Of a stretch of DNA of 39,339 bases, positions 25,894-35,096 are shown piece after piece. Below the pieces are notes generated by a model. The model made no database searches. It had not been told where the DNA came from and saw nothing but the letters and a program-made list of their open reading frames with translations. How positions within the stretch are numbered: position 1 is the first letter of the stretch; each line of letters begins with the position of its first letter. The DNA is taken from assembly GCA_028692955.1 (NCBI GenBank), contig JAQUWH010000011.1, positions 1 to 39,339 on the forward strand, written 5' to 3'. The position numbers and the translations under genes were made by a program. The stretch is from Clostridia bacterium. GTDB lineage: Bacteria > Bacillota > Clostridia > TANB77 > CAG-465.

Positions 25894-26447
25894 GAAATTC
25901 CCTCAACAGTCGTAGAAATTTCTTGGATGCTGTTGAGTGTTTTTTTGTAATGAGAATATATCCTTGATATATCAATATCATCTTTATTTTTTTTGTGTGA
26001 TGCTTTTTTAAGTGAATTATACAACTCGACATTGAGTTGTTTCTTTAGCCTGTTTAGATATTGAAGATTTCTAGATGGCCAATTTTGAAGGAATTCAATT
26101 AACTCACTCCGCTTATTTATCTTAGATAAGATACATAAAATTGAATTAAAGTCTGTTATATCGTAATTTAAACTTTGTTTTACTTTTTTTGCTTCTATCA
26201 CTAGTAGAAGTTTTTCCATGTCAAGACCACGCAAAACTTCTTGGTAAGAATTAAATGCATCAAAAATGCCAAAAGAAAAATATAACTTATCAAGTCCCCA
26301 TTCCGTTGCTAATTCTTGTGGTGAGTCATTCTCCTTTTCGTTTTGTATCATTAATTCTTTGACTAATGCAATCTTTCTGTCAATTTGTTTGTAGCTATAT
26401 TGTAATACTTCAACATTTCTGCACAGATCTATTTCTGTCATGTTCAC
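25887..26447 (-). CDS. Hypothetical helical protein, divergent from KAP NTPase
   Basis: 186 residues, not recognised. It is strongly helical and charged (QIDRKIALVKELMIQNEKEN near the N-terminus, YLNRLKKQLNVELYNSLKKA near the C-terminus). No signal peptide, transmembrane segment or metal motif is seen. The start at GTG 26447 is preferred because AGGAGG (26456-26461) lies 8 nt upstream; the ATG at 26441 would be 14 nt away. It is divergent from the KAP NTPase with 180 bp between them and has its own promoter. It may be functionally linked to that NTPase, but that is inferred only from position. Confidence 0.75.
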   Translation of the reverse strand: MNMTEIDLCRNVEVLQYSYKQIDRKIALVKELMIQNEKENDSPQELATEWGLDKLYFSFGIFDAFNSYQEVLRGLDMEKLLLVIEAKKVKQSLNYDITDFNSILCILSKINKRSELIEFLQNWPSRNLQYLNRLKKQLNVELYNSLKKASHKKNKDDIDISRIYSHYKKTLNSIQEISTTVEGISK

Positions 26448-26506
26448 TCTTTTTTCCTCCTCTATATTGCAATCGCATTATTGATTATTTAATATTTCCA
26501 TCATAC

Positions 26507-26536
26507 ATTATATAACATAAAAACGTTTTTGTAAAG
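26507..26536 (-). promoter_or_regulatory. Promoter of the 186-residue gene
   Basis: On the minus strand, TTTACA (26536-26531) and TATAAT (26512-26507) are separated by 18 bp. Confidence 0.6.
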
Positions 26537-26574
26537 AGTAGCGTATAAATATACATAAATTGCCATAAAAGATT

Positions 26575-26603
26575 TGAATATTTTTTATGGATATGTTACA
26601 ATT
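26575..26603 (+). promoter_or_regulatory. Promoter of the KAP NTPase gene
   Basis: TTGAAT (26575-26580) and TACAAT (26598-26603) are separated by 17 bp, with extended TGT. It is back to back with the promoter at 26507-26536. Confidence 0.6.
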
Positions 26604-26627
26604 ACAATATATGTTTGAGGTGATATA

Positions 26628-28631
26628 ATGGAAGAGTTAATCGAGTGTATATGCGATTATATTAGAAAGCCATATACAGATTACGCTGTCATGTTAAATG
26701 GTGAGTGGGGTAGTGGTAAAACATACTTTTGGAATAATAAATTAAGAAGTAGAATTGAATCTATAAAGAATGTAGAAGGGAAAAACTATAAAACAATCTA
26801 CATGTCGTTATATGGAATTAATAGTTTGGAAGAAATTAGTAAAAAAATATTTATTGAGACGAATCCTATGATTAACAAAACGCTTAAAAAATTTGTAGAT
26901 ACTAGGGAAGGAAATGTCATTCCTGAATATGTAAAAACTGGTCTTGATATGGCTAATCTATTTGGTTCTACTAGTTTTAGTTCTGATAAAGTAGATTTTT
27001 CAAAGATGTTTGCTATTGATGATAAAATCTTATGCTTTGATGATCTTGAAAGAGCTAATGTAGATGTTATTGATATTTTAGGATATATCAATAACTTTGT
27101 TGAACATGATGGTATTAAAACAATCCTTATTTGTAACGAAAAAGAGCTTGCTACTAAGTTTAAAAATAACAACGTAGAAATGAAAACTTTAATTGCAACG
27201 TACATTTTAGATAAAGAGGGGAGTTTATCTCCAAAAACTAAGAAGTTACTTGCATTAAAAGAAGAAGACGTAACTAAAGTAAATGATAAGCCTCTGGCTA
27301 ATTTAATTGAAGATAAAATATCAGATATTTTTGATAAAGCCAATGCTTATGAGAGAATCAAAGAAAAACTAATAGGTGAAACCTTTGAGTACGTACCTGA
27401 ATATTCGTATATTTTAAGTGGTATGATTATGAAATATGCATATAATGATGAATTATCAGACTTTTACAAAAGGAATACATCGCAAATCATTTCTGCTTTT
27501 AAACAATCAAATACAAGGAATTTAAGAATATTAAAACATGCTTTAAATGACTTTGAAAAAATTTTTAATGAAGTGATGAAAAATCATCCAACAATAGATA
27601 AGGATATTTTAAAAACTATGTTAACCTTTACTATTGCCGTTTCTTTTGAAATTAAAGCGGGAAATGTCAGCAAAGAAAAGTTAAAGTCTATCTCTAATAA
27701 TGATGAATATAACTCTGTTATCTTTACCTCTAAGATATTAAATGATAATAGTCAGTTTTATTTAAGAGAATTTGATAATCGATATTTTTTGAATGATTTT
27801 TCTAAATATAAATTTTTCAAATTTGTTGAAGTATATGTCCGCACTAGATTTTTTGATGATAAACTATTTAATGAAAATATGGAATCAGCAAAAAATATTT
27901 CTAGATTAAGAAGAAGTGGAGAAACAAAACGCTATTTAAAACTACTAAATGGTGACTATTGGAAACTTTCTGATTTTGATTTTGATTTATTGTGGAATCA
28001 AGTATTAGAAGAAATTAAAACTGGTAAAGTTGAATTCAAAGAACATGTTAAACTATTTGCCATCATTAAATATTTAATGAATTTAGCTTTAATTGAATAT
28101 CCTATTAGTGAGTTAAAACAAAATTTTATTCTTGGTATGCAGCTTTCTGCCTCTGAAAATATGGGCGCTATTGAAGTATTACAAGATAGTAAAGTAGATA
28201 GCGATGTTGATTATGATATTGACGATAAGGATATTGAAGAAATTAAAAACGAATATATTAATATTAAAAACAAGGCTATTTGTGAACTTGCTACTTCAAA
28301 AGCATCTGAATTGTTTAAAAATTTACCTGATAATTTATCTGAATTTTATAGACAAATTGTAGGTGATTACAAAGATTTACCTGTATTTTCTAGATATGAT
28401 ATGGAAAATTTATATGAAAAGTTATTACTGACACCAAATTATGATATTTACAATATTATTAATATGATACAAATACGTTATAAAGAAAATAGAGAACTTT
28501 TAGAGGCCGATAGTAAAAATTTAAGAAAATTAACTGAAATCATAAAGAAGAATAAAGCAAATAAAGAAAAAACAATTAAATATGCATTACTAGATAATTT
28601 AGCGGTTAACATTGAAAAAATCATAAAATAA
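26628..28631 (+). CDS. KAP-type P-loop NTPase
   Basis: 667-residue soluble protein. The N-terminal KAP-like STAND NTPase domain has Walker A GEWGSGKT (residues 25-32) and Walker B KILCFDDLER (134-143), followed by a sensor-like strand TILICNEKELA near 165. The remaining 450 residues or so are helical, charged and not assignable to a domain. No transmembrane helices are inserted in the NTPase, unlike classical membrane KAP proteins. KAP-like NTPases are common in accessory and anti-phage loci, but the function here is unknown. AGGTGATATA precedes the ATG at 26628. It is divergent from the unknown gene at 25887 and ends with its own terminator. Confidence 0.85.
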   Translation: MEELIECICDYIRKPYTDYAVMLNGEWGSGKTYFWNNKLRSRIESIKNVEGKNYKTIYMSLYGINSLEEISKKIFIETNPMINKTLKKFVDTREGNVIPEYVKTGLDMANLFGSTSFSSDKVDFSKMFAIDDKILCFDDLERANVDVIDILGYINNFVEHDGIKTILICNEKELATKFKNNNVEMKTLIATYILDKEGSLSPKTKKLLALKEEDVTKVNDKPLANLIEDKISDIFDKANAYERIKEKLIGETFEYVPEYSYILSGMIMKYAYNDELSDFYKRNTSQIISAFKQSNTRNLRILKHALNDFEKIFNEVMKNHPTIDKDILKTMLTFTIAVSFEIKAGNVSKEKLKSISNNDEYNSVIFTSKILNDNSQFYLREFDNRYFLNDFSKYKFFKFVEVYVRTRFFDDKLFNENMESAKNISRLRRSGETKRYLKLLNGDYWKLSDFDFDLLWNQVLEEIKTGKVEFKEHVKLFAIIKYLMNLALIEYPISELKQNFILGMQLSASENMGAIEVLQDSKVDSDVDYDIDDKDIEEIKNEYINIKNKAICELATSKASELFKNLPDNLSEFYRQIVGDYKDLPVFSRYDMENLYEKLLLTPNYDIYNIINMIQIRYKENRELLEADSKNLRKLTEIIKKNKANKEKTIKYALLDNLAVNIEKIIK

Positions 28632-28641
28632 TAAAAATAGG

Positions 28642-28668
28642 AGATACTTTTAATAAGGTATCTTTTTT
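28642..28668 (+). terminator. Terminator of the KAP NTPase gene
   Basis: AGATACTTT (28642-28650) pairs with AAGGTATCT (28655-28663) with one wobble, followed by six T. Confidence 0.8.
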
Positions 28669-28804
28669 GTGCTTAAAAAATGTAAAAAATTTCCTGTGAC
28701 TTATTTGCCTTTATACTATAAACTAATAATAAATATAAAGTTATAGTATAAAACAAATTTATACAACTAATAATAGTATTAAATTATCGTTTAGGAGGTT
28801 AAGG

Positions 28805-29350
28805 ATGAAAGCCACAGGTATTGTTAGAAAAATTGATGATTTAGGTAGAGTTGTTATTCCAAAAGAAATCAGAAAGGGACTTAGAATTAGAGAAGGAGAT
28901 CCACTAGAGATATTTATTGAAAAAACAGGAGAAATTGTATTAAAGAAATATGCCCCTCTTGGAGATATGTTAGAAATAGCTACACAATATGCTGAGGCAT
29001 TGGCAAGTACTTCTGACTTTGTTGCTTGTATTACAGATATGGAAACTATTATAGCTATATCTGGTGCTCCAAAATCAGAATATTTAGCAAGAAGTATTAG
29101 TGAACACATTATTAATGTAATGGAAGATAGAGCAATTTGGTCAACATCGAATGATATTCCAATGCCTATCATTGATGGAGAAAATGCTTCCAAATATGGA
29201 GCACAAATTATCGCACCTATTATTTCGGATGCAGATGCTATCGGCACTGTTATTCTATTTTCACTAGATAGAAATAAAAAAATAGGCAATATAGAACAAA
29301 AATTAGTACAATCAGCAGCAAGTTTCCTTGGTAAGCAGATGGAACCGTAA
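28805..29350 (+). CDS. spoVT: Stage V sporulation protein T (AbrB-family regulator)
   Basis: 181 residues, the exact SpoVT architecture. The N-terminal swapped-hairpin AbrB domain (residues 1-50) has TGIVRKIDDLGRVVIPKEIR and GDPLEIF. It is followed by a GAF-like domain (55-180) ending in FLGKQME. SpoVT modulates sigma-G-dependent forespore genes, so its presence argues for endospore formation. AGGAGG lies 6 nt before the ATG at 28805. No clear sigma-A or sigma-G promoter was identified in the 170-nt upstream region. The terminator at 29365 ends the unit. In many Bacillota spoVT sits near mfd or yabM genes, but not here. Confidence 0.95.
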   Translation: MKATGIVRKIDDLGRVVIPKEIRKGLRIREGDPLEIFIEKTGEIVLKKYAPLGDMLEIATQYAEALASTSDFVACITDMETIIAISGAPKSEYLARSISEHIINVMEDRAIWSTSNDIPMPIIDGENASKYGAQIIAPIISDADAIGTVILFSLDRNKKIGNIEQKLVQSAASFLGKQMEP

Positions 29351-29364
29351 AGAATAATAAAATT

Positions 29365-29393
29365 AAGTAGTCATGAGACTACTTTTATTTTTT
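29365..29393 (+). terminator. Terminator of spoVT
   Basis: AAGTAGTC (29365-29372) pairs with GACTACTT (29377-29384) through a 4-nt loop, followed by a T-rich tail. Confidence 0.85.
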
Positions 29394-29406
29394 ACTATAA
29401 TTTTAT

Positions 29407-29435
29407 TTGTAATATGATATAAAGTGTGGTATAAT
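29407..29435 (+). promoter_or_regulatory. Promoter of the tandem-GDPD gene
   Basis: TTGTAA (29407-29412) and TATAAT (29430-29435) are separated by 17 bp, with extended TGG before the -10 box. Confidence 0.7.
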
Positions 29436-29488
29436 ATGTCGAGTTATGTCATAAATCTTTTTAATAATTTAAGAAAGGAGGCTACCAG

Positions 29489-31153
29489 ATGAAATATCTA
29501 GTTTTTTCGGCAGTTACTATTTTTGTTTTTATTTGCTTACTAATTGCTTTTACACTGTGGTATATTCTATACAGGAATCATATGGTTTCTTTTGGGTATA
29601 TACCCAAGAAATCTAAAGAAATTTATGAAGAAAAATTGGCTCATCGTGGACTTCATCTTTGTAGCCCAGAGAATACACTCAAAGCGGTCGATCTTGCTAT
29701 CAAAAATAATATCGGAGTTGAGATTGATGTCCGGCTAACCAAAGATGAAGAAATTGTCTTGTTTCATGATAGATATACAAAACGTTTACTTGGTATTCCT
29801 GGTAAACTTTCTATAATGAAATTTGACAAACTAATGAAATACTCTGTTTTGGGAAGTAATGAAAAAATTGCTACATTGCAAGAAGTTTTTGAAATTGTAG
29901 ATGGAAAGCAAACTATCTTAATTGAAATAAAATGCAAAATGAATAGACAATTTATCTCTACTTTGCTTGGACTCTTGTATGAATATCGGCATTATGATAA
30001 GGTATATTTCCATACAAAAAATATGCGAAACTATCTTAAGCTTCGACATGTCTTTGGTGATAGAGTGTTTTTAGTCTGTAATCCTTTCCGTAAAAGGTTT
30101 AATTTTATCAAAGGAAGAGATTATAAAAAAGTAGTAAAGCACTTAAATGGCTATGCAAGTATGGTAAATGAAGAGTATGTTGAGACAAAGCTTTTGGAAC
30201 CATTTTCATTGGACGATATCGCACAAGTATTAACTGAAAGTGTAGAAGAAAATGACACTGTGCAAGAAATCATTGCTAAAATTTCTGGAGCGTTGAATCA
30301 TCAAAATTCTAGAATTTGTCATGATGAACCAATTAGAAAATGGCCAATTGCACATAGAGGAATTGTTTCAAGTAAGTATCGCGAAAACTCCAGAGAATCA
30401 ATTGAAGAATGTATTCAATTTGCTATTTCACGTAATACAGGCATTGTCATTGAACTTGACATGCAAATGTACAAAGGAGAAGTAATTCTTTATCACGATG
30501 ATACAAAGAGTAATATACTTGGTCAGAAAACCTCATGCAGCGATAAACTTCCTATCAATGAAGCAATGAGATTAGAGGAATTGTTTAATATCGAATTGGT
30601 CAAGAAATATAAAGACCGAATTGCTTTTATATTTGATGATAAATCAACAAGAAGAGGAAAGACTGAATTACAAATCAAGGCAAAAAGTGTTTTTGAAAAA
30701 ATACAAGAGCAAGGGTATCTTTTTTATGTACAGGCGGCTAATCCATTTGTATTAAATTGGTATCATCAAAATATTCCAAGTGTAAAACGTGGAATGGTTG
30801 GAAATAGTATACCAAGTATTAAAACAACGATATTGCGGATGAAGAATACAGCCAAAACAAGAGTATTTACTGATATGCTACGACAAGCAATTGCATTTTT
30901 GTGGTTTGATTTAGCAGAGTCAGATTATTGCGTGTATGATTATAGTAACTATATTTATATCTTCATGAAATATTGCAAAGGCTTTAGGGGAAAACCAATT
31001 CTTATCTATGCACCAAAATCTTTAGGAGAAATAGAGAGTATGGTCGGAAATGAATTGGTAGATGCTTATGTCATGGAAGATATTGCCAATGAATCTTCCT
31101 GGCCTATCGAGTATATGAAGGAAAGATTCAAACCATTTGACAGCGTAAATTAA
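29489..31153 (+). CDS. Membrane-anchored protein with two GDPD domains
   Basis: 554 residues: one N-terminal transmembrane helix (about 4-28), then two glycerophosphodiester phosphodiesterase-type TIM barrels in series. Domain 1 (about 48-230) keeps H52-R53, E78, D80, H93 and an IEIK block. Domain 2 (about 285-545) begins AHRGIVSS with H289 and keeps E/D in IVIELDM and H in LYHDD. The later IEIK glutamate is replaced (AFIFDDKS), so this domain may be altered or inactive. AAAGGAGG lies before the ATG at 29489. The anchor suggests action at the membrane on glycerophosphodiesters or lipoteichoic-acid-like polymers, by inference. A small single-domain paralogue is at 7935. It is unrelated in operon terms to spoVT or rny. 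Confidence 0.88.
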   Translation: MKYLVFSAVTIFVFICLLIAFTLWYILYRNHMVSFGYIPKKSKEIYEEKLAHRGLHLCSPENTLKAVDLAIKNNIGVEIDVRLTKDEEIVLFHDRYTKRLLGIPGKLSIMKFDKLMKYSVLGSNEKIATLQEVFEIVDGKQTILIEIKCKMNRQFISTLLGLLYEYRHYDKVYFHTKNMRNYLKLRHVFGDRVFLVCNPFRKRFNFIKGRDYKKVVKHLNGYASMVNEEYVETKLLEPFSLDDIAQVLTESVEENDTVQEIIAKISGALNHQNSRICHDEPIRKWPIAHRGIVSSKYRENSRESIEECIQFAISRNTGIVIELDMQMYKGEVILYHDDTKSNILGQKTSCSDKLPINEAMRLEELFNIELVKKYKDRIAFIFDDKSTRRGKTELQIKAKSVFEKIQEQGYLFYVQAANPFVLNWYHQNIPSVKRGMVGNSIPSIKTTILRMKNTAKTRVFTDMLRQAIAFLWFDLAESDYCVYDYSNYIYIFMKYCKGFRGKPILIYAPKSLGEIESMVGNELVDAYVMEDIANESSWPIEYMKERFKPFDSVN

Positions 31154-31172
31154 TTTTTACGCTGCCTTTTTC
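31141..31172 (+). terminator. Terminator of the tandem-GDPD gene
   Basis: CAGCGTAAA (31141-31149) pairs perfectly with TTTACGCTG (31156-31164), then a T-rich tail. The stem includes the last codons and abuts the stop. Confidence 0.85.
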
Positions 31173-31218
31173 TACCTTAATAACTTCTTATGTATCCATA
31201 TAAATTTCGAAAAATCAC

Positions 31219-31247
31219 TTGATATATTGCTCGAGATAATGTATAAT
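31219..31247 (+). promoter_or_regulatory. Promoter of rny with long leader
   Basis: TTGATA (31219-31224) and TATAAT (31242-31247) are separated by 17 bp. The leader of about 105 nt contains a small hairpin (GTATAAA 31254-31260 with TTTATAC 31267-31273), which could protect or regulate the rny mRNA. Confidence 0.7.
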
Positions 31248-31359
31248 TAAAGTGTATAAATATTGTTTTATACGTAATATAATCTAAAATTGAATATGTT
31301 ATTCATATCAGTTATATAGATAGTAGTACTTTGAAAATTAAATATAAGGAGGATAAAAA

Positions 31360-32907
31360 ATGTTAATTGCAGTAATTGCTGGCGTTGTCGGTTTAGCTGT
31401 AGGTGGCTCTGTATTTTTTTATGCTGGTATAAAGTATAGAAAAAAAGTAGCAGAGGCAACTATGGAGTCTGCTGAACAACAAGCAAAAAAAATAATTGAA
31501 GATAGCAAGCACGATGCGGAACGTATCAAAAAAGAAGCTATATTACAAGCTAAAGATGAAATGTTAAAGCAAAAAGATGAATTTGAAAGAGATGCTAAAG
31601 GAAGAAAGAAAGAATTACAAGAAGTAGAAAACAGAATAAATCAAAGGCAAGATTTGGTTGATAAAAGAGCCGCTCTTATTGAAGAAAAGGAAAATAACAT
31701 TATCAGAAAAAATGATGAATTAGTCAAAAAAGAAGAAGACCTAGCAAAAGCAAAGGAAAGAGAATTGCAAGAATTAAGTAAGATTTCTCGCATGACAATT
31801 GATGAAGCAAAAAATACAATGATGGTAAAATTGCAAGATGATATGAAGATGGAGATTGCTACTTATATCAAATCAGAACAAGATAAGGCAAAATATGAGG
31901 CTGATAAGAAGGCAAAGGAAATTTTGGTAGGTGCTATTCAAAAATGCGCTACTGATCATACTTCTGAAGCAACTGTTACCGTAGTTCAACTACCAAATGA
32001 TGATTTAAAAGGTAGAATTATTGGTAGAGAAGGTAGAAACATCAAAACAATAGAAACGTTAACTGGTATCGATTTAATTATTGATGATACACCAGATGTC
32101 ATCGTATTATCAAGCTTTGATCCAATCAGACGTGAAGTTGCAAGAATTGCTCTTGAAAGATTGATTGCTGATGGTAGAATCCATCCGGGCAAAATCGAAG
32201 AGATGATTGAAAAAGCAAAAGTTGAAGTTGAAAACACAATTAAAGAAGAAGGAGAAAGAGCATTATATGAAACAGGTGTTATTAATGTTCATCCTGATTT
32301 AATTAACCTACTTGGTAAATTAAGATTTAGAACAAGTTATGGCCAAAATGTGTTAAATCATTCTATTGAAGTTGCCAATATTGCGGGTACTTTAGCTGTT
32401 GAATTAGGGCTTGATCCAACCATTGCTAAAAGAGCTGGTTTATTTCATGATATCGGTAAATCTTTTGATCATGATGTAGAAGGTACACATGTAAGTTTAG
32501 GCATAGAATTACTGAAAAAATACAAAGAAAAAGATGAAATTATATGGGGTATGGAAGCTCATCATGGAGATACAGATCCAAAAACAATAGAAGCTATATT
32601 AGTACAAATTGGCGATATTGTATCTGCCTCTAGACCTGGTGCAAGAAGAGAGACTGTTAGCACATATATCAAGAGATTACAAAAGTTAGAAGAAATTTGT
32701 GATTCGTACAAAGGTGTTGATAAATCTTATGCAATACAGGCTGGCCGTGAAGTTAGAATTATTGTTAAACCTGAACAAGTTGATGATGCTTCAATGGTTA
32801 TTTTGGCTAGAGACGTCGCTAAACAAATTGAAACTGAAATGGTTTATCCAGGACAAATTAAAGTAAATGTTATTCGTGAAAGTAGAGCAATTGAACTTGC
32901 AAAATAA
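31360..32907 (+). CDS. rny: Ribonuclease Y
   Basis: Membrane-anchored endoribonuclease that initiates mRNA decay in Gram-positive bacteria; 515 residues, the normal length. It has an N-terminal transmembrane helix (about 2-22), then a long Lys/Glu-rich coiled coil (about 25-175). A KH RNA-binding domain follows ([15 protein letters not shown] near 222) and an HD hydrolase domain with HSIEVAN near 333 and LFHDIGKS near 361. AAGGAGG is 6 nt before the ATG at 31360. In many Bacillota rny is followed closely by ymdB; here ymdB is about 5 kb downstream with four genes between. It is monocistronic with a strong terminator. No defect is seen. Confidence 0.97.
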   Translation: MLIAVIAGVVGLAVGGSVFFYAGIKYRKKVAEATMESAEQQAKKIIEDSKHDAERIKKEAILQAKDEMLKQKDEFERDAKGRKKELQEVENRINQRQDLVDKRAALIEEKENNIIRKNDELVKKEEDLAKAKERELQELSKISRMTIDEAKNTMMVKLQDDMKMEIATYIKSEQDKAKYEADKKAKEILVGAIQKCATDHTSEATVTVVQLPNDDLKGRIIGREGRNIKTIETLTGIDLIIDDTPDVIVLSSFDPIRREVARIALERLIADGRIHPGKIEEMIEKAKVEVENTIKEEGERALYETGVINVHPDLINLLGKLRFRTSYGQNVLNHSIEVANIAGTLAVELGLDPTIAKRAGLFHDIGKSFDHDVEGTHVSLGIELLKKYKEKDEIIWGMEAHHGDTDPKTIEAILVQIGDIVSASRPGARRETVSTYIKRLQKLEEICDSYKGVDKSYAIQAGREVRIIVKPEQVDDASMVILARDVAKQIETEMVYPGQIKVNVIRESRAIELAK

Positions 32908-32963
32908 CAAAGATAAAATTAATTAATGGTAAGAACAAGATTTACTAACTTGCCAATTAATTT

Positions 32964-33002
32964 AAAAAGAGAGAAACTCAAAAAAGTTTCTCTCTTTTTT
33001 TG
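32964..33002 (+). terminator. Terminator of rny
   Basis: AAAAAGAGAGAAACT (32964-32978) pairs perfectly with AGTTTCTCTCTTTTT (32985-32999), followed by more T. Confidence 0.9.
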
Positions 33003-33046
33003 TATAATTTTGGAAATTTAACCAATAATAACATTAGGTGATGAGG

Positions 33047-33976
33047 ATGAAAATTGGTATTCCAAAAGCAATGATTACTTATGAGTATCCAGTTTTGTAT
33101 CATAAATTTTTTGAATTACTTGGTGTTCAAGTAGTATATAGTGATGAAACAAATTCTAACATATTAAATGATGGGATTATTTACTCTATAGATGAAACTT
33201 GTCTTGCAAATAAAATATATATGGGTCATGTTGCAAATTTAGTAAAAAGAAGTGACAAGGAGAATATAGATTATATTTTTATTCCAAGGGTGGCATTTTT
33301 TGATAAAAAGGAAACAGTATGCGTGAAATTTTACGCTCTGTATGATATTTGTAAAAATATATTTGATGCTCATTTTATTACTGTAAATATTGATTATTCT
33401 TGCCATGAAACTGAATTCAAAGCCTTTGTTAACTTAGGAATAAAATTAGGTTTTTCATTTTCTAAAACGATACTAGCATATAAAAAAGCAAAAAAACTTC
33501 AACAAGAATATGATAAGGCAAATTATGAAAAACAAATCAAAGCATTATCAAATAAAAACATATTATTAGTAGCTCATCCGTATATAGAACATGATCAATA
33601 TATGGGCTACCCAGTGGTCAAATTTCTAAAAGATAATCAATTTAATGTGATATATTCAGATATCAATAATGGCATGCAAACAAATAATGAAAGTTATAAA
33701 GAGTTATCAAAGTATCTATATTGGAAATATAATAAAAACCTATTAAATGGAATTATTGAATATAGTGAAAAAGTAGATGGCATCATATTTATCTCAACTT
33801 TTCCATGTGGACCGGATGCTATGGTAAATGATTTAGTGATAAGAAAAGTAAAAGATAAACCAATTCTTAATTTAGTGGTAGATGAACAAGATGGCAGCGC
33901 TGGATTATATACAAGATTAGAAAGTTTTATTGATATTTTAGAACAAAATAAAGAAGAAATGGGTGAAAGAATATAA
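33047..33976 (+). CDS. 2-hydroxyacyl-CoA dehydratase-like (DUF2229-type) subunit, first
   Basis: 309 residues related to the N-terminal part of acyl-CoA-dehydratase-activase-related proteins (IGIPKAMITYEYPVLYHKFFELLG is the family opening). Cysteines potentially for an Fe-S cluster occur at SIDETCLANKIY and STFPCGPDAM, and near the middle (TVCVKFYAL, DYSCHETE). The start at ATG 33047 is preferred (AGGTG 6 nt upstream); GTG 33038 overlaps that ribosome binding site. The next gene starts 1 nt after its stop. Related proteins often occur as one very large fused protein with the activase; here the parts are separate genes. The reaction is unknown, and a role in fermenting 2-hydroxyacyl-CoA is not proven. 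Confidence 0.8.
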   Translation: MKIGIPKAMITYEYPVLYHKFFELLGVQVVYSDETNSNILNDGIIYSIDETCLANKIYMGHVANLVKRSDKENIDYIFIPRVAFFDKKETVCVKFYALYDICKNIFDAHFITVNIDYSCHETEFKAFVNLGIKLGFSFSKTILAYKKAKKLQQEYDKANYEKQIKALSNKNILLVAHPYIEHDQYMGYPVVKFLKDNQFNVIYSDINNGMQTNNESYKELSKYLYWKYNKNLLNGIIEYSEKVDGIIFISTFPCGPDAMVNDLVIRKVKDKPILNLVVDEQDGSAGLYTRLESFIDILEQNKEEMGERI

Positions 33977-33977
33977 G

Positions 33978-35096
33978 ATGAAGAAGAAATATATTGTTGG
34001 ATTTCCGATGTTAGGAAATTATTATATTCCTATTTATAATTTTTTAAATAATATAGTGGATCAAGAAATAGTAGAAGTGTTAATGCCAAATAAAATGAGT
34101 AATGAAACGATTGTGGAAGGTAGCAAATTTAGCCCAGATTTTGCTTGTATTCCATTTAAATATAATATGGGTAATTATCTGTCTGAATTAAAAAAAGGTG
34201 CTAATGTCCTTATACAGGCCGGAGGAGGATGTAGATATGGTTACTACTTTGAAGTACAAGAACAAACACTAAAAGATATGGGCTATGATTTCACATTTAT
34301 ATCTTTGCTAGGTGAAAATGGATTAAATATTAAGGAGTTATATCATAAATTTAAATTATTAAATGCAAAATTAAGTTTCAGTACTTTTTGTTATCAAGGA
34401 GCACTTGCAATAGCAATTATTAAAATAATGGATGATTTTGAAACATATATGAGAGATAAGTATAATTTACAAATTGATTCTAAAAGTTTTGATACTATTC
34501 ATAAAAAAATGTTACAAGATATTCTACAAATTAATACTCTTGCTAAATTATACCAATTTAAAGATGAGTATATAAAAAAATTAAAAGCTGTTGCATTAAG
34601 GAAAATAACAAAAGATGATATTAAGATAGGAATTGTAGGAGAACTTTTTACTTCTATGGAACCTTTTTCAAGTTTCTATTTAGAAAAAGAACTATTAAAT
34701 TATAACTGTATTGTAAAAAGATATACTACTGTCACTTATTTATTACTACAAAAACGTTTTTCAAGAAAAAAAGTAATGAAAAAAGCAAGCGAATATATTG
34801 ATTATCACTTTGGTGCTGACGGTGCTGAAACAATTGCACATACACTTGAATTAATAGAAGAGGAGTACGATGGCATTATTCATATTAAACCATTTGGCTG
34901 TTCACCTGAAATTAATGCTATGCCAATATTGCAAAAGATAAGCAGACAAAAAAATATTCCCATCATGTATCTTACATTTGATGAGCAGACAACGGCAACA
35001 GGTGTAAAAACCAGAATTGAAGCGTTTTATGATATGTTAAAGATGAAAAAAGAACAAGAAAAGGAAAGTAGGGAAGAAGCATATGAATCATATTAA
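33978..35096 (+). CDS. 2-hydroxyacyl-CoA dehydratase-like subunit, second
   Basis: 372 residues from the ATG at 33978, one base after the previous stop. It is related to the dehydratase/DUF2229 family. The pattern FPMLGNYYIPIYNFL at the start and conserved cysteines in FACIPFKYN, GGGCRYGYY and KPFGCSPEINAMP are typical of Fe-S cluster ligands. The DEQTTATGVKTRIEAFYDML block at the end mirrors DEQDGSAGLYTRLESFIDIL of the preceding protein, so the two genes are ancient paralogues that probably form a heterodimer. An in-frame GTG at 33963 is a possible alternative start. The activase ORF overlaps its end by 14 bp, implying coupled translation. Substrate unknown. Confidence 0.8.
   Translation: MKKKYIVGFPMLGNYYIPIYNFLNNIVDQEIVEVLMPNKMSNETIVEGSKFSPDFACIPFKYNMGNYLSELKKGANVLIQAGGGCRYGYYFEVQEQTLKDMGYDFTFISLLGENGLNIKELYHKFKLLNAKLSFSTFCYQGALAIAIIKIMDDFETYMRDKYNLQIDSKSFDTIHKKMLQDILQINTLAKLYQFKDEYIKKLKAVALRKITKDDIKIGIVGELFTSMEPFSSFYLEKELLNYNCIVKRYTTVTYLLLQKRFSRKKVMKKASEYIDYHFGADGAETIAHTLELIEEEYDGIIHIKPFGCSPEINAMPILQKISRQKNIPIMYLTFDEQTTATGVKTRIEAFYDMLKMKKEQEKESREEAYESY

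Noticed and set aside
33963-35096. Frameshift breaking one large activase-type protein into three
   Set aside because: Each reading frame has its own start codon, and two have reasonable ribosome binding sites. All core motifs are intact, and split versions are known for this family, so separate genes are more likely.
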